Assembly: GCA_026391415.1 (NCBI GenBank)
Contig: JAPLEL010000099.1
Span: 1-55,766, forward strand
DNA: 55,766 nucleotides
Direction: 5' to 3'
Origin: Bacteroidota bacterium
Lineage (GTDB): Bacteria; Bacteroidota; Bacteroidia; Chitinophagales; Chitinophagaceae
Shown here: in pieces, positions 15,960-25,865 of the stretch
How the letters are laid out: every line of letters begins with the position of its first letter
Numbering within the stretch: the first letter of the stretch is position 1
Notes under the pieces: generated by a model
Databases searched by the model: none
What the model was told of the DNA's origin: nothing
The model's input: only the letters and a program-made list of their open reading frames with translations
Made by a program: the position numbers and the translations under genes

Positions 15960-18044
15960 TTATTTAAGGGTAATGTCATCAAAGTAAAAAGTAAAGTTTG
16001 CTGAACCATCGCCCATTGTTCCATTATCAAATATCAACACAACTTTTTGATAAGATTTTGCAACATTAATGGCACTATAATCGAAGGTTAATAGTTCCCA
16101 AGCATTTGCGGTGGTGGTGGCTACTTCTTTTTCGAAACTAATTCCACCATCTGTTAAATTTTCTACTTTCAACAACACTTTAGCGCCTACTCTTGGAGAG
16201 TACACTTTCATTGTGACTGTTTTTTTGGTAGAAAAATCAATTGGGCTTGCTAAACCAATCCAACTTCCTCCCCATGTTTGATCGGCATTTTTTACCATCT
16301 TTCCTACTTTGCTACTTACATCAATACCAGTTGATTTTGGATTGTTGATAACTGTTGCATTACCACCATTAAAATCATTAAACGTATAGGTTAAAGAAGT
16401 TGATTCGAAATCTAATGGAAGTCCAACGCCTGCTGGTTGCGCATTTGCAGCCAACAAAATCACATCATCCCAATAGAAAACTTTTCCTGTTCCTGCATTT
16501 CCAAAATCAAAGAACACCGATGCCATATCGTATTTTGAAGTATAGTTGATGGCGGCAGTTCCTGTTGCTTGATTTTTAAAATCAAAATTCAAAGTCTCCC
16601 ATGCATTTGCAACAGTAGTGGTTGCTTCTGTTTCCACAGAAACGGTTGGATTAGTGCGGTCTTCTATTTTTAAACGCACCCGAATACCTGCTGCAGGAGC
16701 ATAAACCCTAATGGTCATTTGCGATGCAGAAGTACTTAATGGAATAGCTGTTGGAAATCCATTACCTGCAGTTCCTAGTGTAGTTCCTGCCCAAGTTTCA
16801 GCACCAGAAATTTTGGTAGTCTTTTTAACTTTATTGGTAGAAAGTATAGGATCAACTGCATCAACTGTTTGACTATTCCCAAAATCAGTAACCGAATAAT
16901 TTACATTTATATCATCAAATGTTACTGGGAGTTTCATTTGTGTTGATGGCATTGTATTGGTTAGTCTAATATCATCTAATAAGAAAGTGAAATTAGCAGA
17001 ACCATTACCTTGTGTGCCGTTGTCGAATATTAATACAATATTCTGATAAGTATTAGATGTATTAATGGCAGAGAAATCAAAGGCTAAATCTTCCCAAGTA
17101 TTTGCTAGGGTAGTTGCCACTTCTTTTTCGAAACTAATTCCGCCATTTGCGGCGTTTTCTACTTTTAATAAAACCTTAGCGCCAACTCTAGGAGAATATA
17201 CTTTCATCCTAAATATTTTATTAGCAGAAAAGTCAATAGATCCACCTAAGCCAATCCAACTTCCGCCCCAAACCTGACCTGCACCTTTTACCATTTGTGC
17301 TACTTTAGCACTGGTATTAATACCTGTTGATTTTGGATTATTAATTACTGTTACTGCACCGCCATCAAAATTATTAAACGTATAATTTTGTGTGGTAGAT
17401 TCAAAAGTAATTGGTAAAACTGTTGGGTCTATAATGGTAATTGTTTTTGTAAAAGTAGTAGTAGCAGCACCTCCACTATAGGCAATTACTCTTACTATAA
17501 AAGTTCCTGTAGTTAAATAAGTATGACTAACTGTTGCACCTTCTAAAAAAGTAACCGGTACTTCATTTGCTACATCTCCATAATAAACTTTAAACATGGT
17601 TTCGTACAACGCAGTTGCAGAAACATTTAATTTAAATTTATTAGTTGCATCTAAGTCTGCGGTAACTACTAATTTTTCTGGTGCCCTAAATGACACGGTT
17701 AATTGTTGGGTTGCTGTTACCGTATTGCCATTAATATCACGTGCCGTAACTTTAACTGTATAAACACCTTCTGCATAAACATGCGACGTGTTTTTACCGG
17801 CCGCAAATGAAACTGGCGTAGTAGTAGCATCTCCGTATACAACATCATACGAAATTGCGCCCTCTCCATTTGGTGTGATAGTTACCAATCCAGTATTGTC
17901 TTGGGTAATATCAAACAACAATGATAGTTTAGTAGGCGTTGCTGCGGTTGTGGTAAAAGAAGTATCTGTAAATGAATCCTTCTTGCAACCTAACATTACG
18001 CTTATTATAAGTGCAATGCTAAAAAAATATTTTAATGTATTCAT
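15960..18044 (-). CDS. Large surface glycan-binding lipoprotein with triplicated CBM-like module
   Basis: 694 residues with lipobox MLGC (Cys20). Two PKD-like domains (~35-115 and ~120-205) precede three tandem beta-sandwich modules (~215-361, ~372-535, ~540-694). Each module has a start like FESTTQNYTFNNF, a central KVYSPRVGAKVLLKVE-type strand and an end like FLLDDIRL, resembling carbohydrate-binding modules. The first and third modules are very similar; the middle one is divergent. The place directly after susD is where SusE/SusF-type binding proteins normally sit. A role in capturing beta-glucan chains is inferred. No catalytic residues are seen. Confidence 0.75.
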   Translation of the reverse strand: MNTLKYFFSIALIISVMLGCKKDSFTDTSFTTTAATPTKLSLLFDITQDNTGLVTITPNGEGAISYDVVYGDATTTPVSFAAGKNTSHVYAEGVYTVKVTARDINGNTVTATQQLTVSFRAPEKLVVTADLDATNKFKLNVSATALYETMFKVYYGDVANEVPVTFLEGATVSHTYLTTGTFIVRVIAYSGGAATTTFTKTITIIDPTVLPITFESTTQNYTFNNFDGGAVTVINNPKSTGINTSAKVAQMVKGAGQVWGGSWIGLGGSIDFSANKIFRMKVYSPRVGAKVLLKVENAANGGISFEKEVATTLANTWEDLAFDFSAINTSNTYQNIVLIFDNGTQGNGSANFTFLLDDIRLTNTMPSTQMKLPVTFDDINVNYSVTDFGNSQTVDAVDPILSTNKVKKTTKISGAETWAGTTLGTAGNGFPTAIPLSTSASQMTIRVYAPAAGIRVRLKIEDRTNPTVSVETEATTTVANAWETLNFDFKNQATGTAAINYTSKYDMASVFFDFGNAGTGKVFYWDDVILLAANAQPAGVGLPLDFESTSLTYTFNDFNGGNATVINNPKSTGIDVSSKVGKMVKNADQTWGGSWIGLASPIDFSTKKTVTMKVYSPRVGAKVLLKVENLTDGGISFEKEVATTTANAWELLTFDYSAINVAKSYQKVVLIFDNGTMGDGSANFTFYFDDITLK

Positions 18045-18068
18045 GATGGTTGTTTTTAAAAATTAATA

Positions 18069-19580
18069 TTAGTATCCAGCATTTTGCGTTAATCCTGAAA
18101 TATCAATTTCTGTTTGTGGAATAGGAAATAATTCATGCTTTCCAGCTTTAAAAGATGCCCCCAAAGCCGATACTGCTTTTCCAGTTCTAACTAGGTCGAA
18201 AAAGCGTTCTCCCTCCATCGCTAATTCTAAACGTCTCTCATTAAGAATTGCATCATACAATGCTGTGCCTGTAGATGTAATATCATGTAGGTTGTCTGCA
18301 AATGCTCTGCGACGAACTAGGTTTAAATAAGTTTGTGCTTTTACATCATTTGGTGTAGCACTTTTTTGATACGCTTCTGCTGCCATCAATAAAACATCTG
18401 AATAACGAATAGTTCTAAAATTATTCAGGTAGTTTAATTCTACTTGTCCAGAAGTTTCGCCTTTTCTTGGTAAGTATTTTTGATTATACAAACCTGTGTT
18501 TTTATATGGAGCTACTTGGTAAGTAATATTAAAAGATGGATTGGCTGTTTTATAGGCTTCAACGTCTAAAACAGTTACCGCTTTTCTTTGATCACCTACA
18601 GCATAAGCTGCAGCTAAATTCTGTGATGGTAAATTTGTACTCCAACCAGAAGCATAAGGCATACTTGCCGATCCATTCAAACCCCTAATACCACATTGTT
18701 GAATAGCATAGTTTCCTTGGCCCCTTGTTGCACCACCCCAGTTATAATAAGGCGAAGTGTTGGTGTATTGAATTTCAAAAACAGATTCAGATCCATTTTC
18801 TCCTGTTGCTAAAAAAATAGAAGCATAATTAGCAACCAAACTAAATGCATTAGCAGTAATTACATTTTGCAACATGGTTGCTGCAGCATCAAATTTATTT
18901 TGATATAATAATACTTTTCCTAAAAGTGCTTGTGCGGCGTATTTGGTAATTCTTCCTTTGTTTTGTTGAACAGCAGGAAGCACAGCAATTGCATTGTTTA
19001 AGTCTAATTCAATTTGTTTGTAAACATCTGCTTTAGGGCTTCGTGCTAAAGTTCTTGATTCAGAAAGTCCCAATCTTTTTTCGGTAAACAATGGAACATC
19101 TCCAAACATTTTTACTAAACTAAAATAGTAGTAAGCGCGTAAGAAATAAACTTCGCCATACAAAGCATCCTTTCCTGCAAAATCAACTTTAACGCCGGCA
19201 GGATTGGTTGTTTTATACTGTGTCATATAATTGGCTCTATTCACTCCTTCGTAAGCAGATTGCCAGATATCTGATAGTGCACTATTTACTGGTGTTAATG
19301 TAAAATCATCTATCTGTTGTAACGACATTACATCAGAAGCACTCTCTCCACCTGATACTGCATTGTCAGAAGCAATATCGCCAATTGGTACTACTTGGTT
19401 AATCCATTGTAGGGGTGAATAAACACTCACTTCCATGGTGCGATAATCGGTTTCTGATTGTAAATAATCTTGCTCTGTAATTAAATAGCTTTCGTGCGGA
19501 TTATAGTCCACCCATTTTTTGCAAGAAACAAGTATGAGGATAAAACCTAACACACTTATTATTTTAAAATATTTTTTCAT
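18069..19580 (-). CDS. SusD/RagB-family outer-membrane glycan-binding lipoprotein
   Basis: 503 residues with lipobox LVSC (Cys20). N-terminal SusD features are visible (YLQSETDYRTMEVSVYSPLQ, the TPR-like SALSDIWQSAYEGVNRANYM, and AKDALYGEVYFLRAYYYF-type helix). The C-terminal half ends in the family pattern RTIRYSDVLLMAAEAYQ ... ILNERRLELAMEGERFFDLVRTG ... HELFPIPQTEID. SusD lids the SusC channel and delivers oligosaccharides. It follows susC by 22 nt. Confidence 0.96.
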   Translation of the reverse strand: MKKYFKIISVLGFILILVSCKKWVDYNPHESYLITEQDYLQSETDYRTMEVSVYSPLQWINQVVPIGDIASDNAVSGGESASDVMSLQQIDDFTLTPVNSALSDIWQSAYEGVNRANYMTQYKTTNPAGVKVDFAGKDALYGEVYFLRAYYYFSLVKMFGDVPLFTEKRLGLSESRTLARSPKADVYKQIELDLNNAIAVLPAVQQNKGRITKYAAQALLGKVLLYQNKFDAAATMLQNVITANAFSLVANYASIFLATGENGSESVFEIQYTNTSPYYNWGGATRGQGNYAIQQCGIRGLNGSASMPYASGWSTNLPSQNLAAAYAVGDQRKAVTVLDVEAYKTANPSFNITYQVAPYKNTGLYNQKYLPRKGETSGQVELNYLNNFRTIRYSDVLLMAAEAYQKSATPNDVKAQTYLNLVRRRAFADNLHDITSTGTALYDAILNERRLELAMEGERFFDLVRTGKAVSALGASFKAGKHELFPIPQTEIDISGLTQNAGY

Positions 19581-19602
19581 GTTCGTTCTTTTTTAATGTC
19601 AA

Positions 19603-22600
19603 TTAAAATTTAATATCTAAACCAGCGGCAAAGGTTCTTGCTTGTGGATATGCTCCACGATCAACACCTGTATCTAAAATGCCACCTGGTATTTCAGGAT
19701 CGTAACCAGTATAATTAGTAAACTTGTACGCATTTTTTACTTGTAAATAAACGCGAACACGACTAGCCAATTTTTTTGTTGCCGATGCAGGAAGTGTATA
19801 TCCTAATTGTATATTTTTTATCTTCAAAAAAGAACCGTCTTCTACATATCTTTCAGAAACCCTAGCATTGTTATTAGGATCGGTAAATGAATACCTTGGA
19901 TTTTTTGGATCGTTGGTAGTTCCTTCTCCAGTCCATCTTGCTAAAATATTTCTAAACTTATTGGTATAGTTGGCATTTCTTTCGTAAGCCCTGTAAATAT
20001 CATTTCCTATTGATGCATATAAAAAAGTACTGAAGTCTAAATTTTTGTATTCAATACTTAGGTTCCATCCAATAGTGTATTTAGCAAAAGGATTGCCAAT
20101 TTTTGTTTTGTCTTTATCATCAATCACACCGTCGTTATTAATATCAACATAACGAATGTCTCCAGCTTGTGCGCCTGATTGTTTCGGGGCAGCTGCAACT
20201 TCCGCTGCATTTTGAAACAAGCCCAATGTTTTATATCCGTAGAAATAACCTGGTGTTTGGCCTTTTTCAAAAACAGTTACTGATTGTGATTGTCCATTAA
20301 AATAGCCACCACCAAATATTTTAGCGGTACCATCTGTATTTGTTGCGGTAACCAAATTAGTTGCTGTAGTAAAAGTTACAGAAGTGTTGATTTTTAAATT
20401 CTTTCCAATTTTATCATTGAAACTAATTGTTGCATCAATACCCTTACTAGTGGTTGAACCAATATTTGCTTGAGGAATAGGAACAGTGCCTAAGTAAGCA
20501 GATGCAGAAGGTGTAAACAATAATCCGTCTACATTTTTTTCAAAATAATCTGCTGTTAATGCAAATTTACTTTTAAAGAAAGTCATATCAAATCCAATAT
20601 TTTTTTGGCTTTGTTTTTCCCATTGCAAACTATTGTTGGCAGCAGAACCTACAGTTGATCCTGCATAAAATGAATTGTCAAAATTGTATCCATTGCTATT
20701 AGCAGTAGGGCCATAACTAGGTCCACCAGTTACAATTCCAACATATTGAGGTTGTGTATTTCCATCGTTACCGGTGGTACCATAACTTCCCCTAATTTTA
20801 AAATTATCAATGAATTTAGACTGAAAGAATTTTTCTTTAGATACTATCCATCCTGCAGAACCAGAGAAGAAATTACCAAATTTATTATTGGTACCAAAAG
20901 CATAAGATCCATCTCTTCTAGCCGTAATTGATGCTAGGTATTTATCATTATAGTCGTAATTGATTCTACTAAAATAAGAGATATGCTTATTAAAATATTC
21001 GTAGTAATAACCAGTCAATGCATTGGTATTAGTAGCGGTGTTATTTCCTGTTGCTGCAGTAAAGTCTGCAAATTCCCAAGAATTAAACGGCACATCTTGT
21101 CTTGACGATCCTGCTGCATGGCCTGTGCCTTTTGCAATAGAAATACCAGTTACTGTTTCAAAATGATGGTCTGAATTTAATTTGAAATTATAATTCACAA
21201 ATGTTTCATAAGTCCAGTTAAAATTGCTGTTCATGCTATTGTTAACTTGGTTGTGTTTTCCAATAACAGCAGAACCATCTGCATTCATAGAATTATCTAC
21301 ATTCAGTGGACCATAAAACACCAATGGTGAGAAAGACTTGGTGTTGTTCTCATATTTGGTATATCCAAAACGAGAAGTAATTTTTACATTCTTTAAAACA
21401 TCATATTGCAATTCGAATTTGCCATACAATTTGTTACCCAATGTTTTATTGTAAGAGTTATCTAGTTTGGTTAGTGGATTAAAAACCTCCGATAATAACA
21501 AATTACTAAATCCATAAGCACCTGCAGTATTTGGAACAGTATTGTAAATTGAAACCGTTGGATCGAAATTTAAAGCAGATCCTAAAATACTATTAAATGA
21601 GTTTTCTTGTACACCTTTTGAATCTAATAGAACACCAGTTGTATTCAATAAGAATTTTAATTTAGGCGACAAATCAAAACTCAAATTGGCCGAAAAATTA
21701 GCGCGGTTATAGTCTGATTTACTAGCTCCACCTAAAATACCCGCTTGGTCTAAATAACCTGCCGATAAAAAATAAGCTGTTTTGTCGCTACCGCCTCTTG
21801 CGGCAATTGTATGAGATTGAAATGCTGCATCCTTAAAAACTTGGTCTTGCCAATTGGTTCCAACACCAACGGCGCTTAAGTTACGGAAAATGACATTTCC
21901 ACCAGAAGTGGTGCTTCCTTCATTAATGATACCAGCATATTCTGTTCCGTTTAATACGCCAATGGTGTTCATCACTTGTTGAGTACCATAGTTAGTATTA
22001 GCCGTGATTTCGGTTTTTTGACCTTTACGTCCAGACTTGGTAGTTACTACAATTACACCGTTTCCACCTTTAACGCCATAAATAGCGGTAGTGGCGGCGT
22101 CTTTTAAAATATTGATTGATTCAATATCCGCAGCACTGATTGAATTAAGGTCGGTAAGTGTTTGTGGGACCCCATCAATGATTACGGTAGGGTCGGTTCC
22201 TGAAAAAGAAGGGATACCTCTAATTAATACAGTAGGTGCAGATCCTGGAGAACCTCCCTGAATAACGTTCACCCCAGAAGCCCTTCCTTGAATGGCGTCT
22301 TCGGCTCTTACAGCATTTACTTTTTCAATATCAGCACTTTTAATGGTAGAAATAGCTCCGGACACCTTGGTAATTTTTTGAGTACCATAGCCAATAACTA
22401 CTACTTCATTAATTGCATTAACCGATTCTTCTAGTTGAATGTCTATTGAACCCGCTTGGGTTACTTTGTATCTAACAGTTTGCATGCCCACATAAGCTAC
22501 AACTAGGGTTGCGCCTTTGGGTGCTGAAACCATAAAGCTACCTTTTGCATCGGTAATTGTAGAAATTTTGGTTTTTTCAACGGAAACAGTAGCGCCAACT

Positions 22601-22722
22601 AAGGGCTCTCCACTGGTTTTGTTCTTCACTTTGCCAGATACAGATAAAGTCTGACCAAGGGCTTGTTGAAGAAAGCTTCCGAAAAAGATAGTAAGACACA
22701 GCAGTGCAGTGTTTAATTTCAT
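19603..22722 (-). CDS. SusC/RagA-family TonB-dependent outer-membrane transporter
   Basis: 1039 residues. Signal peptide (to about residue 23), carboxypeptidase-like regulatory domain (~25-105; VSGKVKNKTSGEPLVGATVS), plug domain (~110-225; VVIGYGTQ, IIDGVPQTL, VLKDAATTAIYGVKGGNGVI) and a 22-stranded beta barrel to the C-terminus (LDIKF, ending in an aromatic residue). It imports oligosaccharides across the outer membrane using TonB energy. It is the first gene of the minus-strand locus; the 198-bp divergent region upstream contains TACATTTC, one base from the -7 consensus. The substrate is inferred from the linked GH16 enzymes to be a beta-glucan. Confidence 0.96.
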   Translation of the reverse strand: MKLNTALLCLTIFFGSFLQQALGQTLSVSGKVKNKTSGEPLVGATVSVEKTKISTITDAKGSFMVSAPKGATLVVAYVGMQTVRYKVTQAGSIDIQLEESVNAINEVVVIGYGTQKITKVSGAISTIKSADIEKVNAVRAEDAIQGRASGVNVIQGGSPGSAPTVLIRGIPSFSGTDPTVIIDGVPQTLTDLNSISAADIESINILKDAATTAIYGVKGGNGVIVVTTKSGRKGQKTEITANTNYGTQQVMNTIGVLNGTEYAGIINEGSTTSGGNVIFRNLSAVGVGTNWQDQVFKDAAFQSHTIAARGGSDKTAYFLSAGYLDQAGILGGASKSDYNRANFSANLSFDLSPKLKFLLNTTGVLLDSKGVQENSFNSILGSALNFDPTVSIYNTVPNTAGAYGFSNLLLSEVFNPLTKLDNSYNKTLGNKLYGKFELQYDVLKNVKITSRFGYTKYENNTKSFSPLVFYGPLNVDNSMNADGSAVIGKHNQVNNSMNSNFNWTYETFVNYNFKLNSDHHFETVTGISIAKGTGHAAGSSRQDVPFNSWEFADFTAATGNNTATNTNALTGYYYEYFNKHISYFSRINYDYNDKYLASITARRDGSYAFGTNNKFGNFFSGSAGWIVSKEKFFQSKFIDNFKIRGSYGTTGNDGNTQPQYVGIVTGGPSYGPTANSNGYNFDNSFYAGSTVGSAANNSLQWEKQSQKNIGFDMTFFKSKFALTADYFEKNVDGLLFTPSASAYLGTVPIPQANIGSTTSKGIDATISFNDKIGKNLKINTSVTFTTATNLVTATNTDGTAKIFGGGYFNGQSQSVTVFEKGQTPGYFYGYKTLGLFQNAAEVAAAPKQSGAQAGDIRYVDINNDGVIDDKDKTKIGNPFAKYTIGWNLSIEYKNLDFSTFLYASIGNDIYRAYERNANYTNKFRNILARWTGEGTTNDPKNPRYSFTDPNNNARVSERYVEDGSFLKIKNIQLGYTLPASATKKLASRVRVYLQVKNAYKFTNYTGYDPEIPGGILDTGVDRGAYPQARTFAAGLDIKF

Positions 22723-22920
22723 AAAGCAATCGTTTTTGTGAATAAAAAATAGGAAATTAGAAATGTAAATCTATTGTAGGCGGCAGCGATATTAAAAAAT
22801 TTAGCCCCTTCATTAATACATCAGAAACTTAAAAAGGTTTATTTTAAGGCTGAATTCACTACATCAAAACTACATCAGTAAATTTTTTATACATTCACAT
22901 TATAATTCAACCCTAACAAA

Positions 22921-25815
22921 ATGAGAGTTCTGCTACTTCTTATTTTATTGCCAATCAGTGTTTTTGGCCAAAATACCATCGGTCTTCCCGATGTAATTAA
23001 CTACACAAAGCACAACTACAGTGGCGGTTTACAAAACTGGGATATCAAACAAGATAAAAATGGCATCATCTATATAGCCAATAACGAAGGACTACTTTCC
23101 TTTGATGGAAAATACTGGAATTTATACCCCTTACCGCATAAAACAATTGTTCGAGCGGTTGAAATAGGACCCGATAATAATATATATGTAGGGGGTCAAG
23201 ATGAGTTGGGCTATTTTAGTCCAGGAAAAAATGGACGATTACAATACCATTCGCTAAGCCAGTTCATTCCTGAAAAAGACCGTTCATTTAGTGATGTTTG
23301 GGATATTGCAACGCTCAATAAAAATGTATTTTTTCGGTCAAAAGCCAAAATTTTTCAGTTTACTGGAGAGGCGGTTGTAGTATATAATGCCCCATCTGAA
23401 TGGGGTTACTTAGGGCTTGAACATGGTCAAATAGTAGCCCAAGACTACAAAACAGGGTTGATGAAAATCGAAAACAATGAGTGTAGCCCTATTTTTAGCA
23501 CCAATAGTTTACCCGAAAACGATGCGGTAACTAGTTTAATTTCTTTACCAGGCGATAGTACATTAATCACCACCTTAAAAAATGGATTATTCATTTTAAC
23601 CACAAGAGGGGTTGCTAAACTAGTGTCTTCAAATAATAGTTTCTTTCAAAACGAACGTATTTATGGCGCAACTACTATTAATAAAGACTGGGTTGCTATT
23701 GCCACCAATAATAGTGGCATTTATATAATCGATTTAAAAGGAAATATCATTCAGCGCTTATCTAAAACGGAAGGATTACAAAATAACAATGTGCTGAGTA
23801 TATTTTTAGACAGGCAAAGCAATTTGTGGCTTGCCCTAGACAATGGAATCGATTTTATTGCCTACAATAGTGCCATCAAACAAATTACCCCGCTTTTACA
23901 AGATGGTTCTGGGTATACCGCATTAATTCACGACCAAAAACTTTTTTTAGGTACTACCAATGGGCTTTATAGTGTGCCCTTACAGCCTGTAAAAGATTTA
24001 AGTTTTAGTAAAGGAACTTTTATTCCTGTTAATAATATTCAAGGGCAAACCTGGGGATTGGCAGAAATAAACAGCCATTTGTTGTTAGGGCATCACGAAG
24101 GTGCGTTTGAAGTAAACAACAATACTGCTACTCCTATTTCTCACAAACCTGGTTTTTGGAATTTTATTCCTTTGTCAACCACCTATCCAGTCCCTCAAGT
24201 TGTAGCAGGTTATTATAATGGGATTGTGTTTTTTAATTATAAAAACAACCAATTTGTACCATCAGCCGACACCTTGGTTTTTGGGGAATCTTCGCGATTT
24301 ATTAGCATTGATCAAGATGATAATATTTGGGTTTCGCACCCTTATCATGGAGTATATAAAATAAATAAAGCAAAAACCCAAGCAAGTACAGTTCATCTTT
24401 ATACTGAAAAGCAAGGCTTACCTTCTGCGTTGAACAACCATGTATATAAAATTAAAAATCAGGTGGTATTTGCTACAGAGAAAGGTGTTTTTATTTACAA
24501 TATTCAGAAGGATATTTTTGAGCCATCTAAATATTATAGAAACATATTAGGCGAACAAAGTATTAGATATTTAAAAGAAGACCAAGCAGGAAATATTTGG
24601 TTTATACACGATAAAACACTCGGTATCATTGACCTTTCAGAAAATGAGCCTCAATTAATTTACATGCCCGAACTAAACAATAAAATGCTTAGCGGTTTTG
24701 AATTTATTTATCCTGTAAATGCTAATAATATTTTTCTGGGTGGCGAGAAAGGATTTTATCATATTAATTATGAAAAATACAAACAAAGTTATACTCCTAT
24801 ACTAGCTCAGGTAAGATCTGTTCGTATTATTAATCAATCAGACAGTATATTATTTGGCGGATATTATGCGCCTGTTAATGAACCTCAAATTCAAAATAAA
24901 AATAACATTCCAGAATTACCTTATCATTTTAAAACTATTCGATTTGAATTCGCTTCTGCTGTTTTTGGTTTACAGTCATCGCTTGAATATAGTTATCGAT
25001 TAAAAGGGTTTGAAGAAACATGGTCTGAATGGACTGTGAGAACCGAAAAAGAATACACCAATTTACCTGCGCGTAATTATACATTCGAAGTAAAAGTTAG
25101 AAGCAACCATGGCCTTGAATCTACCATTACAAATTATAATTTTATTGTCTTGCCACCTTTGTATCAAACAGTTTGGGCAGTTTGTATTTATTGTTTACTA
25201 CTAATCTGTGCTGTTTACTTTTTAATTAGATGGCAACAAAAGAAGTTTTATAAGCAAAATGAAATGCACGAAGCAGAGCAAAAAAAATTGCAATACTTAC
25301 ATGAATTAGAAATTAATAAAGCAGAAAATGAAATTGTCGTTTTAAGAAACGAAAAATTAAATGGAGAAGTTAACCATAAAAATTCTCAACTAGCCACTTC
25401 CGCCATGCACCTTGTACAAAAAGGCGAGTTGCTCTCAAAAATAAAAGATCAGATTACCCATGTAATGAAAGAGTTGGATTCAGAAAAAGGAGTTGATGAG
25501 CTGAAAAAAATGAAAAAGATTTTATCGGACGATGAAAAAAAAGACAAAGACTGGGAACAATTTGCACAACACTTCGATAAAGTACACAGCGATTTTACAA
25601 TGGCTGTTAAAGAAAAACATCCTACCATTACTGCCAACGAATTAAAGCTTTGTGCTTATGTTCGTATGAATATTTCTACCAAAGAAATTGCGCAGTTAAT
25701 GAATATTTCGGTAAGAGGGATTGAAATTAGCCGGTACCGTTTGCGTAAAAAATTAGGCATCAGTACAGAAAAAAATCTATTTGATTACTTGATTCAGATG
25801 AACCATAATTCTTAG
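22921..25815 (+). CDS. Membrane-spanning propeller/Y_Y_Y sensor fused to LuxR-type HTH; probable regulator of the beta-glucan locus
   Basis: 964 residues. Signal peptide (MRVLLLLILLPISVFGQ), then ~650 residues of two-component-regulator-type beta-propeller repeats (IWVSHPYHGVYKI, NLWLALDNGIDFI, IYIANNEGLLSF), a Y_Y_Y domain (~670-745; LEYSYRLKGFEETWSEW) and one transmembrane helix (~750-772). A cytoplasmic coiled coil follows (~775-850). The C-terminus is a LuxR/GerE-type helix-turn-helix (~890-955; ELKLCAYVRMNISTKEIAQL, GIEISRYRLRKKLGI). There is no histidine kinase or receiver domain, so one protein senses in the periplasm and binds DNA, similar in logic to SusR. It is divergent from susC across 198 bp, which makes it the obvious regulator of that operon. 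The activating ligand is unknown. Confidence 0.88.
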   Translation: MRVLLLLILLPISVFGQNTIGLPDVINYTKHNYSGGLQNWDIKQDKNGIIYIANNEGLLSFDGKYWNLYPLPHKTIVRAVEIGPDNNIYVGGQDELGYFSPGKNGRLQYHSLSQFIPEKDRSFSDVWDIATLNKNVFFRSKAKIFQFTGEAVVVYNAPSEWGYLGLEHGQIVAQDYKTGLMKIENNECSPIFSTNSLPENDAVTSLISLPGDSTLITTLKNGLFILTTRGVAKLVSSNNSFFQNERIYGATTINKDWVAIATNNSGIYIIDLKGNIIQRLSKTEGLQNNNVLSIFLDRQSNLWLALDNGIDFIAYNSAIKQITPLLQDGSGYTALIHDQKLFLGTTNGLYSVPLQPVKDLSFSKGTFIPVNNIQGQTWGLAEINSHLLLGHHEGAFEVNNNTATPISHKPGFWNFIPLSTTYPVPQVVAGYYNGIVFFNYKNNQFVPSADTLVFGESSRFISIDQDDNIWVSHPYHGVYKINKAKTQASTVHLYTEKQGLPSALNNHVYKIKNQVVFATEKGVFIYNIQKDIFEPSKYYRNILGEQSIRYLKEDQAGNIWFIHDKTLGIIDLSENEPQLIYMPELNNKMLSGFEFIYPVNANNIFLGGEKGFYHINYEKYKQSYTPILAQVRSVRIINQSDSILFGGYYAPVNEPQIQNKNNIPELPYHFKTIRFEFASAVFGLQSSLEYSYRLKGFEETWSEWTVRTEKEYTNLPARNYTFEVKVRSNHGLESTITNYNFIVLPPLYQTVWAVCIYCLLLICAVYFLIRWQQKKFYKQNEMHEAEQKKLQYLHELEINKAENEIVVLRNEKLNGEVNHKNSQLATSAMHLVQKGELLSKIKDQITHVMKELDSEKGVDELKKMKKILSDDEKKDKDWEQFAQHFDKVHSDFTMAVKEKHPTITANELKLCAYVRMNISTKEIAQLMNISVRGIEISRYRLRKKLGISTEKNLFDYLIQMNHNS

Positions 25816-25848
25816 TTTTATAAATGCGTTTCTCCAATATAACTAAGA
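25810..25848 (+). terminator. Weak candidate terminator after the regulator gene
   Basis: An 8-bp AT-rich stem (TCTTAGTT at 25810-25817 with AACTAAGA at 25841-25848), a 23-nt loop and then TGTTTT. It overlaps the regulator's stop codon and precedes pxpB. The low GC and long loop make it doubtful. Confidence 0.3.
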
Positions 25849-25865
25849 TGTTTTAACTTGTAATC

